A stretch of 64,000 nt of DNA from an uncultured Collinsella sp. (GTDB lineage Bacteria; Actinomycetota; Coriobacteriia; Coriobacteriales; Coriobacteriaceae). The position numbers and the translations under genes were made by a program. Position 1 is the first letter of the stretch. Each line of letters starts with the position of its first letter. Below are positions 31,902 to 40,486 of the stretch, one piece after another. The DNA lies in NCBI GenBank assembly GCA_902470365.1, contig CABRFZ010000007.1, positions 13,137 to 77,136 on the forward strand, read 5' to 3'. The notes beneath the pieces were generated by a model that had not been told where the DNA came from, made no database searches, and saw nothing but the letters and a program-made list of their open reading frames with translations.

Positions 31902-32594
31902 ATGGTGCTCAAAATCGTTAGAACCGTCTGGCCGGTGATGCTTACCTATGTTGCAATAGGCGCGCCGTGCGGAATGATCATGGGGCAGACGGGAATGGAG
32001 CCCTGGATGGTCTTTGCCCTGAGCAGCACGTTTGTGACGGGCAGCGGGCAGTTTATGATCTGCAACCTGTGGCTGGCGGGTGTGCCTGCAGCATCGATCG
32101 TCGCGAGCGTCGCCGCAATCTCCTCGCGCTTTGCGCTTTACTCGGCATCGATCGCACCGCATCTGAGGGGTGCCTCGAAGCGTCAGACGCTGGCTGTTGC
32201 CGCGACACTTACCGAGGAGGCATATGGCATCTCGCTTGCCAAGTTGGTTGAAGGGGAGGATTGGGGCCCGCGCGAGTCTTTTGTGCTCAACGTAATCCTT
32301 ATCGCAACATGGGGCGTTTCGTGTGCGATGGGCGCCATCGTCGGCGCCGTTGTCGATGTTCCCACCGCCATTGCAGCCTTTGTCTGCACCTCGCTCTTTA
32401 TCTGCCTGCTCTTTTCGCAGCGGCTGTCGCGCGGCAACGTTGTCGCGGCGGTTTCGGGCGCGGTGTCCGTCGCCGTATGCAAGTTCTTGGGCCTCACGAA
32501 TATTGCCGTGCCGGCAAGCGTCGTGGTCGGCATTGCCATTGCGCTGGCGTGCGATGCTGTATTTGACGGAAGAGGTGCCCGCGATGCCCGTTAA
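31902..32594 (+). CDS. azlC: AzlC family branched-chain amino acid exporter, large subunit
   Basis: This 230-residue membrane protein has about six helices and typical AzlC motifs: VMLTYVAIGAPCGMIMGQTG, STFVTGSGQFMICNLW and SSRFALYSASIAPHL. AzlC with AzlD exports branched-chain amino acids and analogues. The ATG at 31902 (MVLKIVRTVW) is selected as start; AGAGG is close by. An upstream in-frame codon at 31833 would give a polar extension without precedent. azlD follows with an 11-base overlap, so subunits are made together. Confidence 0.88.
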   Translation: MVLKIVRTVWPVMLTYVAIGAPCGMIMGQTGMEPWMVFALSSTFVTGSGQFMICNLWLAGVPAASIVASVAAISSRFALYSASIAPHLRGASKRQTLAVAATLTEEAYGISLAKLVEGEDWGPRESFVLNVILIATWGVSCAMGAIVGAVVDVPTAIAAFVCTSLFICLLFSQRLSRGNVVAAVSGAVSVAVCKFLGLTNIAVPASVVVGIAIALACDAVFDGRGARDAR

Positions 32595-32907
32595 CGAGTT
32601 CTTGGTTCTGTGGCTGTCGTCGTGGGCTGCTATCGCGTTCTTTCGCATCGCGCCGGCGTTCGCCTTGCGCGGGAGAACGCTGCCGCCCCGCATTACCGAG
32701 GCCCTGGGCTATATCCCGTCCGCTGCCTTTGCCGCGCTGGTCGCCAACGACTTGGTGAACCCCGGCGCGTTCGACGTGGGACTCTGGCCTGCCTTGGTTC
32801 CCTGGATTGCGGCCGCCGGCGTCGTGGCGGTGGCAATCAAGACAAAGTCGATGTTGTGGTGCTGCGTTTCGGGCATCGTACTCTATATTGTCTTGAGCCT
32901 TATATAG
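32584..32907 (+). CDS. azlD: AzlD family branched-chain amino acid exporter, small subunit
   Basis: This 107-residue protein has about three to four membrane helices and the AzlD core FRIAPAFALRGRTLPPRITEAL plus YIPSAAFAALVANDL. It is the obligate small partner of AzlC. AAGAGG is placed nine bases before the ATG, inside azlC, and the genes overlap by 11 bases. A longer frame from 32323 exists but runs antisense in meaning to azlC reading and is not real. Confidence 0.87.
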   Translation: MPVNEFLVLWLSSWAAIAFFRIAPAFALRGRTLPPRITEALGYIPSAAFAALVANDLVNPGAFDVGLWPALVPWIAAAGVVAVAIKTKSMLWCCVSGIVLYIVLSLI

Positions 32908-33057
32908 GGGTGGCGTCGCGGGCGCCGAATCTCGTTCCATCCCAACTTGTCGGATTTTTCACCGAGCTGGTCTATTTCTTCTGGTACCATGGTCAAACTT
33001 TACTGTAGCAAAGCATGACGTGGGCTTTTGTTCCGCGTCAGCGGAAATGGGGGTTTC

Positions 33058-34080
33058 ATGGCACAGGAAGCGACTGCCAACGAGCAAAAGAAATTCAAGG
33101 TTCCGCGCATCCCGGGCGACATCATGATCTATCCGATGATCGTCGGTCTTTTGCTCAACACCTTCTGCCCGCAGGTTTTTGAGATCGGCGGCTTCTTTAC
33201 GGCTGCCTGCCGCGGTGGCTTCAATACCATCGTCGCCGCGATCCTGTTGTTCGTGGGCGCCGGCATCAGCTTTAAGTCCACGCCGGGCGCCATCAAGACC
33301 GGTATCGTCGTGCTGATTCCCAAGCTGGTCGTCGCAGCGGCTCTCGGCCTAGGCGTGGCATATTTCTTTAACGACAACTTCCTGGGTCTGAGCTCCGTGT
33401 CTATCATCGGCGGCATTACGTTTTGCAACATGGCGCTCTATACGGGCATCATGGGCGAGTTCGGCGATGAGTCCGAGCAGGGCGCCGTCGGTATCCTGTT
33501 CTTTACGGCCGGCCCCGCCGTTACGATGATCATCCTTGGTGTTTCCGGCCTTGCCAACATCCCTGTCGGTACTATCATCGGCTCCATTTTGCCGCTCGTT
33601 ATCGGCATGGTTCTGGGCAACCTGTTCCCGTTTATCAAGAACCTGCTGGTTCCCGGTTCCAACCCTGCGATTGCTGTCATCGGATTTCAGCTTGGCGCGT
33701 CCATGAGCCTGTCGAGCTTTATCACCGGCGGTATTTCCGGCATCTTGCTGGGCCTTGTCACGCTGTTTGTCGTCGGTCCCATCACCTTTGTGTTCGAGCG
33801 CCTGTGCGGTGGTAACGGCAAGGCTGCCGTGGCTTGTTCCACCATCGCCGGCACGGCTATGACCACGCCGGTTGCTCTCGCCGAGGTCGCGCCGCGCTAC
33901 GCCGAGCTTGCGCCCACCGCGTACGCCCAGATCGCCACTGCCGTTATCATCACGGCAATCATGGCTCCGATTCTGACCGGCTGGGTCGACAAGAAGTTCT
34001 GCCAGGGCAAGGAGGACCTGTCGCCTGCCGGTGTCGAGGCCATCGAGGAGGCCGTCGCGACCGACATCGATGGCGAGTAA
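33058..34080 (+). CDS. kdgT: 2-keto-3-deoxygluconate permease family transporter
   Basis: This 340-residue integral membrane protein has about ten helices. The family marks are KVPRIPGDIMIYPMIVGLL near the start, VGAGISFKSTPGAIKTG and ACSTIAGTAMTTPVALAEVAP near the end. KdgT imports 2-keto-3-deoxygluconate, a product of pectin and glycosaminoglycan breakdown, by proton symport. The ATG at 33058 is preferred to 33028; GGGGGT is the only upstream purine stretch. It stands alone, followed by a clear terminator. No kdgK or kdgA genes are nearby. Confidence 0.85.
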   Translation: MAQEATANEQKKFKVPRIPGDIMIYPMIVGLLLNTFCPQVFEIGGFFTAACRGGFNTIVAAILLFVGAGISFKSTPGAIKTGIVVLIPKLVVAAALGLGVAYFFNDNFLGLSSVSIIGGITFCNMALYTGIMGEFGDESEQGAVGILFFTAGPAVTMIILGVSGLANIPVGTIIGSILPLVIGMVLGNLFPFIKNLLVPGSNPAIAVIGFQLGASMSLSSFITGGISGILLGLVTLFVVGPITFVFERLCGGNGKAAVACSTIAGTAMTTPVALAEVAPRYAELAPTAYAQIATAVIITAIMAPILTGWVDKKFCQGKEDLSPAGVEAIEEAVATDIDGE

Positions 34081-34126
34081 CGGCCGTTACCGATAATTGA
34101 TTCCGGCGTGCAATTCGCGCCGTCCG

Positions 34127-34168
34127 AGCGCCCGAACAGAAACTGTTTTGCAGTGATGTTCGGGCGCT
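34127..34168 (+). terminator. Terminator of kdgT
   Basis: AGCGCCCGAACA (34127-34138) and TGTTCGGGCGCT (34157-34168) form a perfect 12-bp stem, followed by TTGCTATG. The T-run is short. Confidence 0.65.
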
Positions 34169-34179
34169 TTGCTATGATT

Positions 34180-34204
34180 CCCTTTACTCCTGCGGAGTAA
34201 AGGG
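34180..34204. other. Strong hairpin in the leader of the GGDEF gene
   Basis: CCCTTTACTCC and GGAGTAAAGGG form a perfect 11-bp stem around TGC, ending about 105 bases before the GGDEF start. It may be a second terminator for kdgT or a leader structure. No c-di-GMP riboswitch consensus was seen. Confidence 0.5.
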
Positions 34205-34308
34205 GTGTTTATTGCCCTGATTCGAATTGGGCGATTCTGACCATTCGGATATTGAAGGGATGGCGTCTAGTGGTTTAGGCACTCAAGATTGAGATATTCC
34301 TGCTATGC

Positions 34309-35412
34309 ATGATTGTTCTTATCGGGCTTGCCGCGCGAAGTCGTCGCTCCTTGTTCTCGAGCACCCTGCAGCTATTGTTTAGCATGCTTGGCTACACCTC
34401 TGCCGCGTACATATTATTCGATATGATCTGGACGCTTTCGGATGGTGCGGACGGTACGTTGGGTATTGCTGCCAACTGGATTTCCAACGCGGTTTCGTTT
34501 TCGCTCTTTGCCATCGCGTGTCTCATTTGGTTTATCTATTCCGAGACGATGCAGGGCTCTCGCCTTGTGACCTCGCGCTATAGGGTGGTGCTTGTAACGT
34601 TGCCTACGGCTCTGGTGGTCGTGCTGGCTTTTACCAGTTACTGGACGCACGCCTTGTTCTATATCGATTCGCAGGGCGTGTATCGTCGCGGCTTTGCCTA
34701 TATGATCCAGCCCATTGTCAGCTACTGTTACGTTATACATACGTCCCTGCATGCGTTTGTGCAATCTCGTAGGGTCGAGAGCCTGCAGACGAAGGCTATC
34801 TATCGAACCTTGGCATTTTTCGCCATTCCGGCCCTGGTGGGCGGTACCTTTCAGATCGTATACTCGGTGCCTGGCCTTTGTGTTGGCATAATGATTAGCA
34901 TGTTGCTGCTCTATATCATCTGCCAGGAGCAACTGATCTCGACTGACCCGTTGACTGGACTCAACAACCGCAACCGTTTTGAGACCTATATGCTGTCGCT
35001 CTTTTCAAATGTGGATCAGGCCGAAGATGTATATCTGCTTATGATGGACGCTGACGGCTTTAAGCAGATTAACGATCGCTATGGACATGTGGAGGGCGAC
35101 CATGCTCTTCAGGTTGTTGCGACGGCGCTCAAGGATGTCTGCTCGGCGTCTGGTGGCTTTATCGCGCGTTATGGTGGCGATGAGTTCGTGGTGCTCCAAA
35201 AGGCAGCGGCGGAACAGGATATCATGCATCTGTGCGCGACAATCAACGACGAGCTCGCGCATGCCGAGGTGCCGTATGCATTGCGGATGTCCATCGGTTG
35301 CGCGCGGGTCGGCGATAGTGTTGATACCTGGCAAGACTTACTTCGCGCTGCCGATGCGGAGCTCTATCGCGTCAAGGCCGAGAAAAAGAAAGCCGGCGTA
35401 CAAATACGCTAG
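34309..35412 (+). CDS. Membrane-bound diguanylate cyclase (GGDEF domain)
   Basis: The 367 residues comprise an N-terminal module with about six to seven membrane helices (1-210) and a C-terminal GGDEF domain. The active-site motif is intact in ARYGGDEFVV (residues ~286-295), and the domain opens STDPLTGLNNRNRFE. It should make cyclic di-GMP in response to a membrane-perceived signal. The start is uncertain: the ATG at 34309 has no ribosome-binding site, and it lies inside a hydrophobic helix (the frame upstream reads EIFLLCMIVLIGL) that is open back to a stop at 34276. A non-ATG start or a small sequence change near 34290 is possible. An RxxD inhibitory site was not evident. Confidence 0.85.
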   Translation: MIVLIGLAARSRRSLFSSTLQLLFSMLGYTSAAYILFDMIWTLSDGADGTLGIAANWISNAVSFSLFAIACLIWFIYSETMQGSRLVTSRYRVVLVTLPTALVVVLAFTSYWTHALFYIDSQGVYRRGFAYMIQPIVSYCYVIHTSLHAFVQSRRVESLQTKAIYRTLAFFAIPALVGGTFQIVYSVPGLCVGIMISMLLLYIICQEQLISTDPLTGLNNRNRFETYMLSLFSNVDQAEDVYLLMMDADGFKQINDRYGHVEGDHALQVVATALKDVCSASGGFIARYGGDEFVVLQKAAAEQDIMHLCATINDELAHAEVPYALRMSIGCARVGDSVDTWQDLLRAADAELYRVKAEKKKAGVQIR

Positions 35413-35451
35413 AAAAGGGGCATACGACCGCATTGATGGTCGTGCGCCCCT
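35412..35451 (-). terminator. Terminator between convergent GGDEF and EamA genes
   Basis: AGGGGCATACGACC (35416-35429) and GGTCGTGCGCCCCT (35438-35451) form a long stem with one mismatch. On the minus strand the stem is followed by TTTT, so it suits the EamA gene best. Confidence 0.7.
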
Positions 35452-35521
35452 ATTGCGTTGGCGGGATTAGTAGCGGCTGTCGAAGATACGCCTCGTCTTT
35501 TTCTTGGAACGAGGCAGTTCG

Positions 35522-36457
35522 CTAGGCCTTTTTGGGCTTGTTTACGATGATGATGCCGCCGCAAACCAACAGCAGGGCAACGATGACGGTAACGGGGCTC
35601 GTGCCCGCGCCTTCGCCGAGCAGCAGCGCGCTCAGCAGTACACCAAAGACGGGGTTCATAAACCCAAAGACCGAGACGCGGCTGACGGGGTTGACGGCAA
35701 GCAGGCGCGACCACAGCGAGTAGGCGACCGCGGAGATAAGCGCCATGTAGATGATGAGCGCGATGGCGGGGGCAATCGCCGTGGGGGAGAGCGCGCCACC
35801 CATCAAAAAGCCGATGGCGGTGAGGACAAGGCCGCCGACCAAGAACTGCCACCCGGCAAGCAAGACGCCGTCGTGCTCGCGCGAGAAGATGCCGATCAGG
35901 CAGGTCGAAAGGGCACCAGCGACGGTGGAGGCTAGGATAAAGCCCTCGCCATCGAGCCTGAAGCCAAAGGTGCCATCCGCGCCCGAAAGGTTGACGAGTG
36001 CGACGCCGGCAAAGCCCAGTGCACAGCCAAGCACCTTGGCCGTATTGAGCTTCTCGGTGCGAAACGCCAGGGCGGCAAAGAGGATTGCGAGGAAGTTGGC
36101 GCTGGCCTCGATGATGGAGCTCGACATGGCGCTGGCGCGCGAGAGGCCCAGATAGAAAAAGAAGTACTGCCCGATAGTCTGGAAGAGCGACAAGACAAAG
36201 ATGGGCTTGATGTCGCGAGCCTGCGGAATGAGGGGGCGGCGTTGGGCCGCACTCATCCCAACGATAACCAGGGCGCCGGCAAGTGTGAAGCGCAAGCCCG
36301 CAAAGAGCAGCTGCGAGGCGCTATCGTGCGCTGGGATACCAAAGAGTGCGTAACCGATCTTGATACAGGGAAAGGCCGATCCCCAGAGTGCACAGCAGAC
36401 GAGGCAGCCCAGGATGAGTCCGGGCAGGGTGGCGAGATACGGCTTGCGGCTTTCCAT
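35522..36457 (-). CDS. EamA/DMT family transporter
   Basis: This 311-residue drug/metabolite transporter has ten predicted helices in two EamA repeats (each ~130 residues). Typical motifs are WGSAFPCIKIGYALFG in repeat one and SLWSRLLAVNPVSRVSVFGF in repeat two. Such proteins export amino acids, sugars or other metabolites; the substrate is unknown. The ATG at 36457 has AGGAAGGA close upstream; a longer frame to 36499 would run into the purL terminator. It lies downstream of purL on the same strand but is separated by that terminator. Confidence 0.88.
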   Translation of the reverse strand: MESRKPYLATLPGLILGCLVCCALWGSAFPCIKIGYALFGIPAHDSASQLLFAGLRFTLAGALVIVGMSAAQRRPLIPQARDIKPIFVLSLFQTIGQYFFFYLGLSRASAMSSSIIEASANFLAILFAALAFRTEKLNTAKVLGCALGFAGVALVNLSGADGTFGFRLDGEGFILASTVAGALSTCLIGIFSREHDGVLLAGWQFLVGGLVLTAIGFLMGGALSPTAIAPAIALIIYMALISAVAYSLWSRLLAVNPVSRVSVFGFMNPVFGVLLSALLLGEGAGTSPVTVIVALLLVCGGIIIVNKPKKA

Positions 36458-36482
36458 GATGTCCTTCCTACATGCGCGAAGC

Positions 36483-36519
36483 AAAAAAGAACCCGCCACC
36501 GGATGTTCCGGTGGCGGGT
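36483..36519 (-). terminator. Rho-independent terminator of purL
   Basis: ACCCGCCACCGG (36491-36502) and CCGGTGGCGGGT (36508-36519) form a perfect 12-bp stem; on the minus strand it is followed by TTCTTTTTT. It lies between purL and the EamA gene. Confidence 0.85.
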
Positions 36520-36556
36520 GTTGTTACCCGAAGGGATTGTACCCGATGGGAAAGGT

Positions 36557-39500
36557 TTAAGCGAAGTAGGCCACGCCGCTCTCAAAGATCGGCATGAACT
36601 TATCGCCGGGGACATGCTCGGGCACGTTGCGGTACAGGTTGTCGCCGCGACGCTCGGCATGGCCCATCTTGCCCAGGACACGGCCGTCGGGGCTCGTGAT
36701 GCCCTCGATGGCGAGTGCGGAGCCGTTGGGGTTGACGGAAAGGTCCATGCTGGGCTTGCCGTTCTCGCCCACGTACTGCGTGGCGACCTGGCCGTTGGCG
36801 ATCAGCTGGGCGAGCACTTCGTCATTGGCGACAAAGCGGCCCTCGCCGTGGCTGATGGCGACGGTGTAGGGGTCGTCTAGGCTGCACTGCGACAGCCACG
36901 GGGACAAGTTGGACGAGATGCGGGTGCGCACCAGACGGCTCTGGTGGCGACCGATGGTGTTGAACGTCAACGTGGGCGCATCGGGCGTGGCGTCGACGAT
37001 GTCGCCGTAGGGCACCAGGCCGAGCTTGATCAGGGCCTGGAAGCCGTTGCAGATGCCCAGCATCAGGCCATCGCGGGCCTTGAGCAGGTCACGGACTGCC
37101 TCGGTGACCTCGGGAGCGCGGAAGAACGCCGTGATGAACTTGGCAGAGCCGTCGGGCTCGTCGCCGCCCGAGAAGCCGCCGGGGATCATAACGATCTGGC
37201 TTGCACGGATGCGGCGGGCAAGCTCGTGGGTGCTCTCGGCGACGGCCTCGGGCGTGAGGTTGTTGATCACGAAGGTGTCGGCCTCGGCACCGGCGGCACG
37301 GAAGGCGCGGGCGCTGTCGTACTCGCAGTTGTTGCCGGGGAACACGGGGATGATCACGCGCGGGCGGGCGATCTTGGCGCCGCCGTACACGTGGATATCC
37401 TTGGCGCGGAAGTCGATGGTCTCGACCTCGGGGGTCTCGCCGGCGCTGCGGTAGGCGAAGACGCCCTCGATGCCGCTCTCCCAGGCCTCCTGGAGCTCGG
37501 CGAGCTCGATGACCTCGGAGCCGGTGTCGATGACATAGCCCTCGACGGTGGTGCCCAGGGGCTCGACGACAACGCCGTCGGCGACCTCGGGCAGCTCGGC
37601 GTCCTCGGCGAGCTCGACGATAAAGCTGCCGTAGAGCGGGGTGAAGAGGCTCTCCACGTCTACATCCTCGGCAAGCTCGATACCGATCTGGTTACCGACG
37701 CACATCTTAAAGAGGCTCTCGGCGCCGCAGCCGTAGCCGGGCGTGGAGACGGCCAGGGCGTTGCCGTTGGCGGTGAGCGCCTCGACGGCGTCAAACGCGG
37801 CGAGTAGCTGCTGGGCGTCGGGACGGTAGTCCTCGCCATAGGTGGCGGGGGCGATGCGGACGACTCGGTGCGTGAGGTCCTTGAACTCGGGCGAGACGGC
37901 GCGGGCGGCCTTGCCCACGGCGACGGCGAAGCTGATCAGGGTCGGCGGAACGTTGAGCTCGCCGGTCTCGTCCTCAAACGAACCGCTCATGGAGTCCTTG
38001 CCGCCGATGGCGCCGGCACCCAGGTCGACCTGGGCCATGAGGGCACCCAGGACGGCAGCCATGGGCTTGCCCCAACGCTCGGCCTCGGTGCGCAGGCGCT
38101 CGAAGTACTCCTGGAAGGAGAGGTAGGCGCGCTTGTGCTCAAAGCCGGCGGCAACGAGCTTGGCGATGGACTCGACCACGGACAGGTAGGCGCCCGCAAA
38201 CTGGTCGGCCTCCATCAGATAGGGGTTGAAGCCCCATGCCATGGCACTCGCCGTGGTGGTCTCGCCGTCCACGGGGAACTTGGCGACCATGGCCGAGCTT
38301 GGGGTAAGCTGCATCTTGCCGCCAAAGGGCATGAGCACGGTCGCGGCGCCGATGGTGGAGTCGAAGCGCTCGGAAAGGCCCTTGTTGGAAGCGACGTTGA
38401 GGTCGGTGACGAGCGAGGTCATGCGCTCGGCGAGCGTGGTGCCGGCCCAGCTGGGCTGCCACACGCTGCGGGCACAGACGTGGGCGACCTGGTGCTTGGG
38501 CGCACCGTTGGAGTTGAGGAACTCGCGGGACAGATCGACGATGGCGACGCCGTTCCATGCCATGCGCATGCGCGGCTCGGCGGTAACCTCGGCGATAACG
38601 GTCGCCTCCAGGTTTTCCTCGGCGGCGTAGCCCATGAACTCCTCGACGTCACCGTCGGCGACGGCGCAAGCCATGCGCTCCTGGGACTCGGAGATAGCGA
38701 GCTCGGTGCCGTCCAGGCCGTCGTACTTCTTGGTCACGGTGTCCAGGTCCACGTACAGGCCGTCGGCAAGCTCGCCCACGGCGACTGAGACGCCGCCGGC
38801 GCCAAAGTCGTTGCAGCGCTTGATCAGACGGCAGGCATCGCCGCGGCGGAACAGGCGCTGCAGTTTGCGCTCGACCGGGGCGTTGCCCTTCTGGACCTCG
38901 GCACCCGAGGTCTCGATGGACTCGGTGTTCTGGGTCTTGGAGGAGCCAGTGGCACCGCCGATGCCGTCACGGCCGGTGCGGCCGCCCAGCAGGATGATCT
39001 TGTCGGTGGGGGCGGGGCACTCGCGGCGCACGTGGTTTGCCGGGGTAGCGCCCACGACGGCGCCGACCTCCATGCGCTTGGCCACGTAGCCGGGGTGATA
39101 GAGTTCGTTGACCTGACCGGTGGCAAGGCCGATCTGGTTGCCGTAGCTGGAGTAGCCGGCGGCAGCAGTGGTCACGAGCTTGCGCTGCGGCAGCTTGCCC
39201 TCGAGCGTCTCGGACACGGGGACGGTGGGGTCGCCGGCGCCGGTGACACGCATGGCCTGGTACACGTAGCTGCGGCCCGACAGCGGGTCGCGGATGGCAC
39301 CGCCCACGCAGGTAGCGGCACCGCCGAAGGGCTCGATCTCGGTCGGGTGGTTGTGGGTCTCGTTCTTAAACAGGAACAGCCAGTCCTGGTCCTCGCCGTC
39401 GACATCGACCTTCACCTTGACGGTGCAGGCGTTGATCTCCTCGGACTCGTCGACATCGGTCATGACGCCGGTCTTCTTGAGGTACTTGGCGCCGATGGTG

Positions 39501-40303
39501 CCCATGTCCATGAGGCAGACGGGCTTGGCTTCGCGGCCGAGTTCGTGGCGCATCTCCATGTAGCGGTCGAAGGCCTGCTGCACCACAGCGTCGTCGATCG
39601 TCACGTCGTCCAGGACGGTGCCGAAGGTGGTGTGGCGGCAGTGGTCGGACCAGTAGGTGTCAATCACGCGGATCTCGGTGATGGTGGGGTCGCGGTCCTC
39701 ATCGCGGAAGTACTGCTGGCAGAAGGCGATGTCCGCCTCGTCCATGGCAAGACCGCGCTCGGCGATAAAAGCCGCAAGGCCGGCCTCATCGAGCTCGCGG
39801 AAGCCGTCGAGCACCTCGACGGGCTGGGGCTCGGGGGTCTCCATGTACAGCGTCTCGGGCAGGTCGAGCGAGGCGATGCGTGCCTCGACGGGGTTCACCA
39901 CGTAGTGCTTGATGGCATCGATGGCGGCCTCGTCCAGAGCGCCCGAGATCATATAGACCTTGGCGGAGCGCACAGCGGGGCGCTCGCCCTGGCTGATGAG
40001 CTGCACGCACTCGCTGGCGGAGTCGGCGCGCTGGTCAAACTGGCCAGGCAGGAATTCGACGGCAAAGACGGCGCCATCGCTTGCGGGGAGCTCGTCGTAG
40101 GTCACATCGACCTGGGGCTCGCTAAAGACGGTCGGCACGCAGGAGCGGAAAAGCTCCTCGTCGATGCCCTCGACGTCGTAGCGGTTGATGATCCTCAGGG
40201 CCTCGATGCCCTTGATGCCGAGAATTTCGGTCAGCTCGCCCTTGAGCTGCTGAGCCTCGACGTCGAACCCGGGTTTCTTCTCCACGTAGATACGAGAGAC
40301 CAT
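36557..40303 (-). CDS. purL: Phosphoribosylformylglycinamidine synthase, long single-chain form
   Basis: This 1248-residue enzyme converts FGAR, glutamine and ATP to FGAM, the fourth step of purine synthesis. It joins in one chain the PurS-like, ATP-binding synthase and glutaminase parts. The synthase half shows DTYWSDHCRHTTF, FKNETHNHPTEIEPFGGA and GGKDSMSGSF. The C-terminal glutaminase has VFPGNNCEYDS, the nucleophile in MLGICNGFQAL and the histidine/glutamate pair in GHAERR (~1215-1217). The N-terminal VSRIYVEKKPGFD start is as expected, with AGGAAGG upstream. Long single-chain forms like this occur in Gram-negative and some Coriobacteriia or clostridial lineages. No other pur genes are in the window. 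Confidence 0.96.
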   Translation of the reverse strand: MVSRIYVEKKPGFDVEAQQLKGELTEILGIKGIEALRIINRYDVEGIDEELFRSCVPTVFSEPQVDVTYDELPASDGAVFAVEFLPGQFDQRADSASECVQLISQGERPAVRSAKVYMISGALDEAAIDAIKHYVVNPVEARIASLDLPETLYMETPEPQPVEVLDGFRELDEAGLAAFIAERGLAMDEADIAFCQQYFRDEDRDPTITEIRVIDTYWSDHCRHTTFGTVLDDVTIDDAVVQQAFDRYMEMRHELGREAKPVCLMDMGTIGAKYLKKTGVMTDVDESEEINACTVKVKVDVDGEDQDWLFLFKNETHNHPTEIEPFGGAATCVGGAIRDPLSGRSYVYQAMRVTGAGDPTVPVSETLEGKLPQRKLVTTAAAGYSSYGNQIGLATGQVNELYHPGYVAKRMEVGAVVGATPANHVRRECPAPTDKIILLGGRTGRDGIGGATGSSKTQNTESIETSGAEVQKGNAPVERKLQRLFRRGDACRLIKRCNDFGAGGVSVAVGELADGLYVDLDTVTKKYDGLDGTELAISESQERMACAVADGDVEEFMGYAAEENLEATVIAEVTAEPRMRMAWNGVAIVDLSREFLNSNGAPKHQVAHVCARSVWQPSWAGTTLAERMTSLVTDLNVASNKGLSERFDSTIGAATVLMPFGGKMQLTPSSAMVAKFPVDGETTTASAMAWGFNPYLMEADQFAGAYLSVVESIAKLVAAGFEHKRAYLSFQEYFERLRTEAERWGKPMAAVLGALMAQVDLGAGAIGGKDSMSGSFEDETGELNVPPTLISFAVAVGKAARAVSPEFKDLTHRVVRIAPATYGEDYRPDAQQLLAAFDAVEALTANGNALAVSTPGYGCGAESLFKMCVGNQIGIELAEDVDVESLFTPLYGSFIVELAEDAELPEVADGVVVEPLGTTVEGYVIDTGSEVIELAELQEAWESGIEGVFAYRSAGETPEVETIDFRAKDIHVYGGAKIARPRVIIPVFPGNNCEYDSARAFRAAGAEADTFVINNLTPEAVAESTHELARRIRASQIVMIPGGFSGGDEPDGSAKFITAFFRAPEVTEAVRDLLKARDGLMLGICNGFQALIKLGLVPYGDIVDATPDAPTLTFNTIGRHQSRLVRTRISSNLSPWLSQCSLDDPYTVAISHGEGRFVANDEVLAQLIANGQVATQYVGENGKPSMDLSVNPNGSALAIEGITSPDGRVLGKMGHAERRGDNLYRNVPEHVPGDKFMPIFESGVAYFA

Positions 40304-40486
40304 TGGTTCCTGCCTTCCTGATCGGTTGGGCGTACGGTACGGTATGCGGCAGCGGTCGGTTTACGGGGCAAGCCTCGGGTCGCCTTGAGCCACATGTTTG
40401 TAAACGTCACTATGATACGACAGCTCGCGGCGCGTTGAGGACGGCGAGGGTGCTACAGTGAAGCGCAAACAAGAGAAAGGCATCAC

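Noticed and set aside
34171..34300. Possible c-di-GMP riboswitch before the GGDEF gene
   Set aside because: Only a simple 11-bp hairpin is present; the conserved GEMM core sequences were not found.
36600..40321. Long plus-strand frames antisense to purL (for example 37868-38788 and 39032-40321)
   Set aside because: They mirror purL codon periodicity, are rich in Gly/Val/Leu/His without motifs, and lack ribosome-binding sites; purL is unambiguous.
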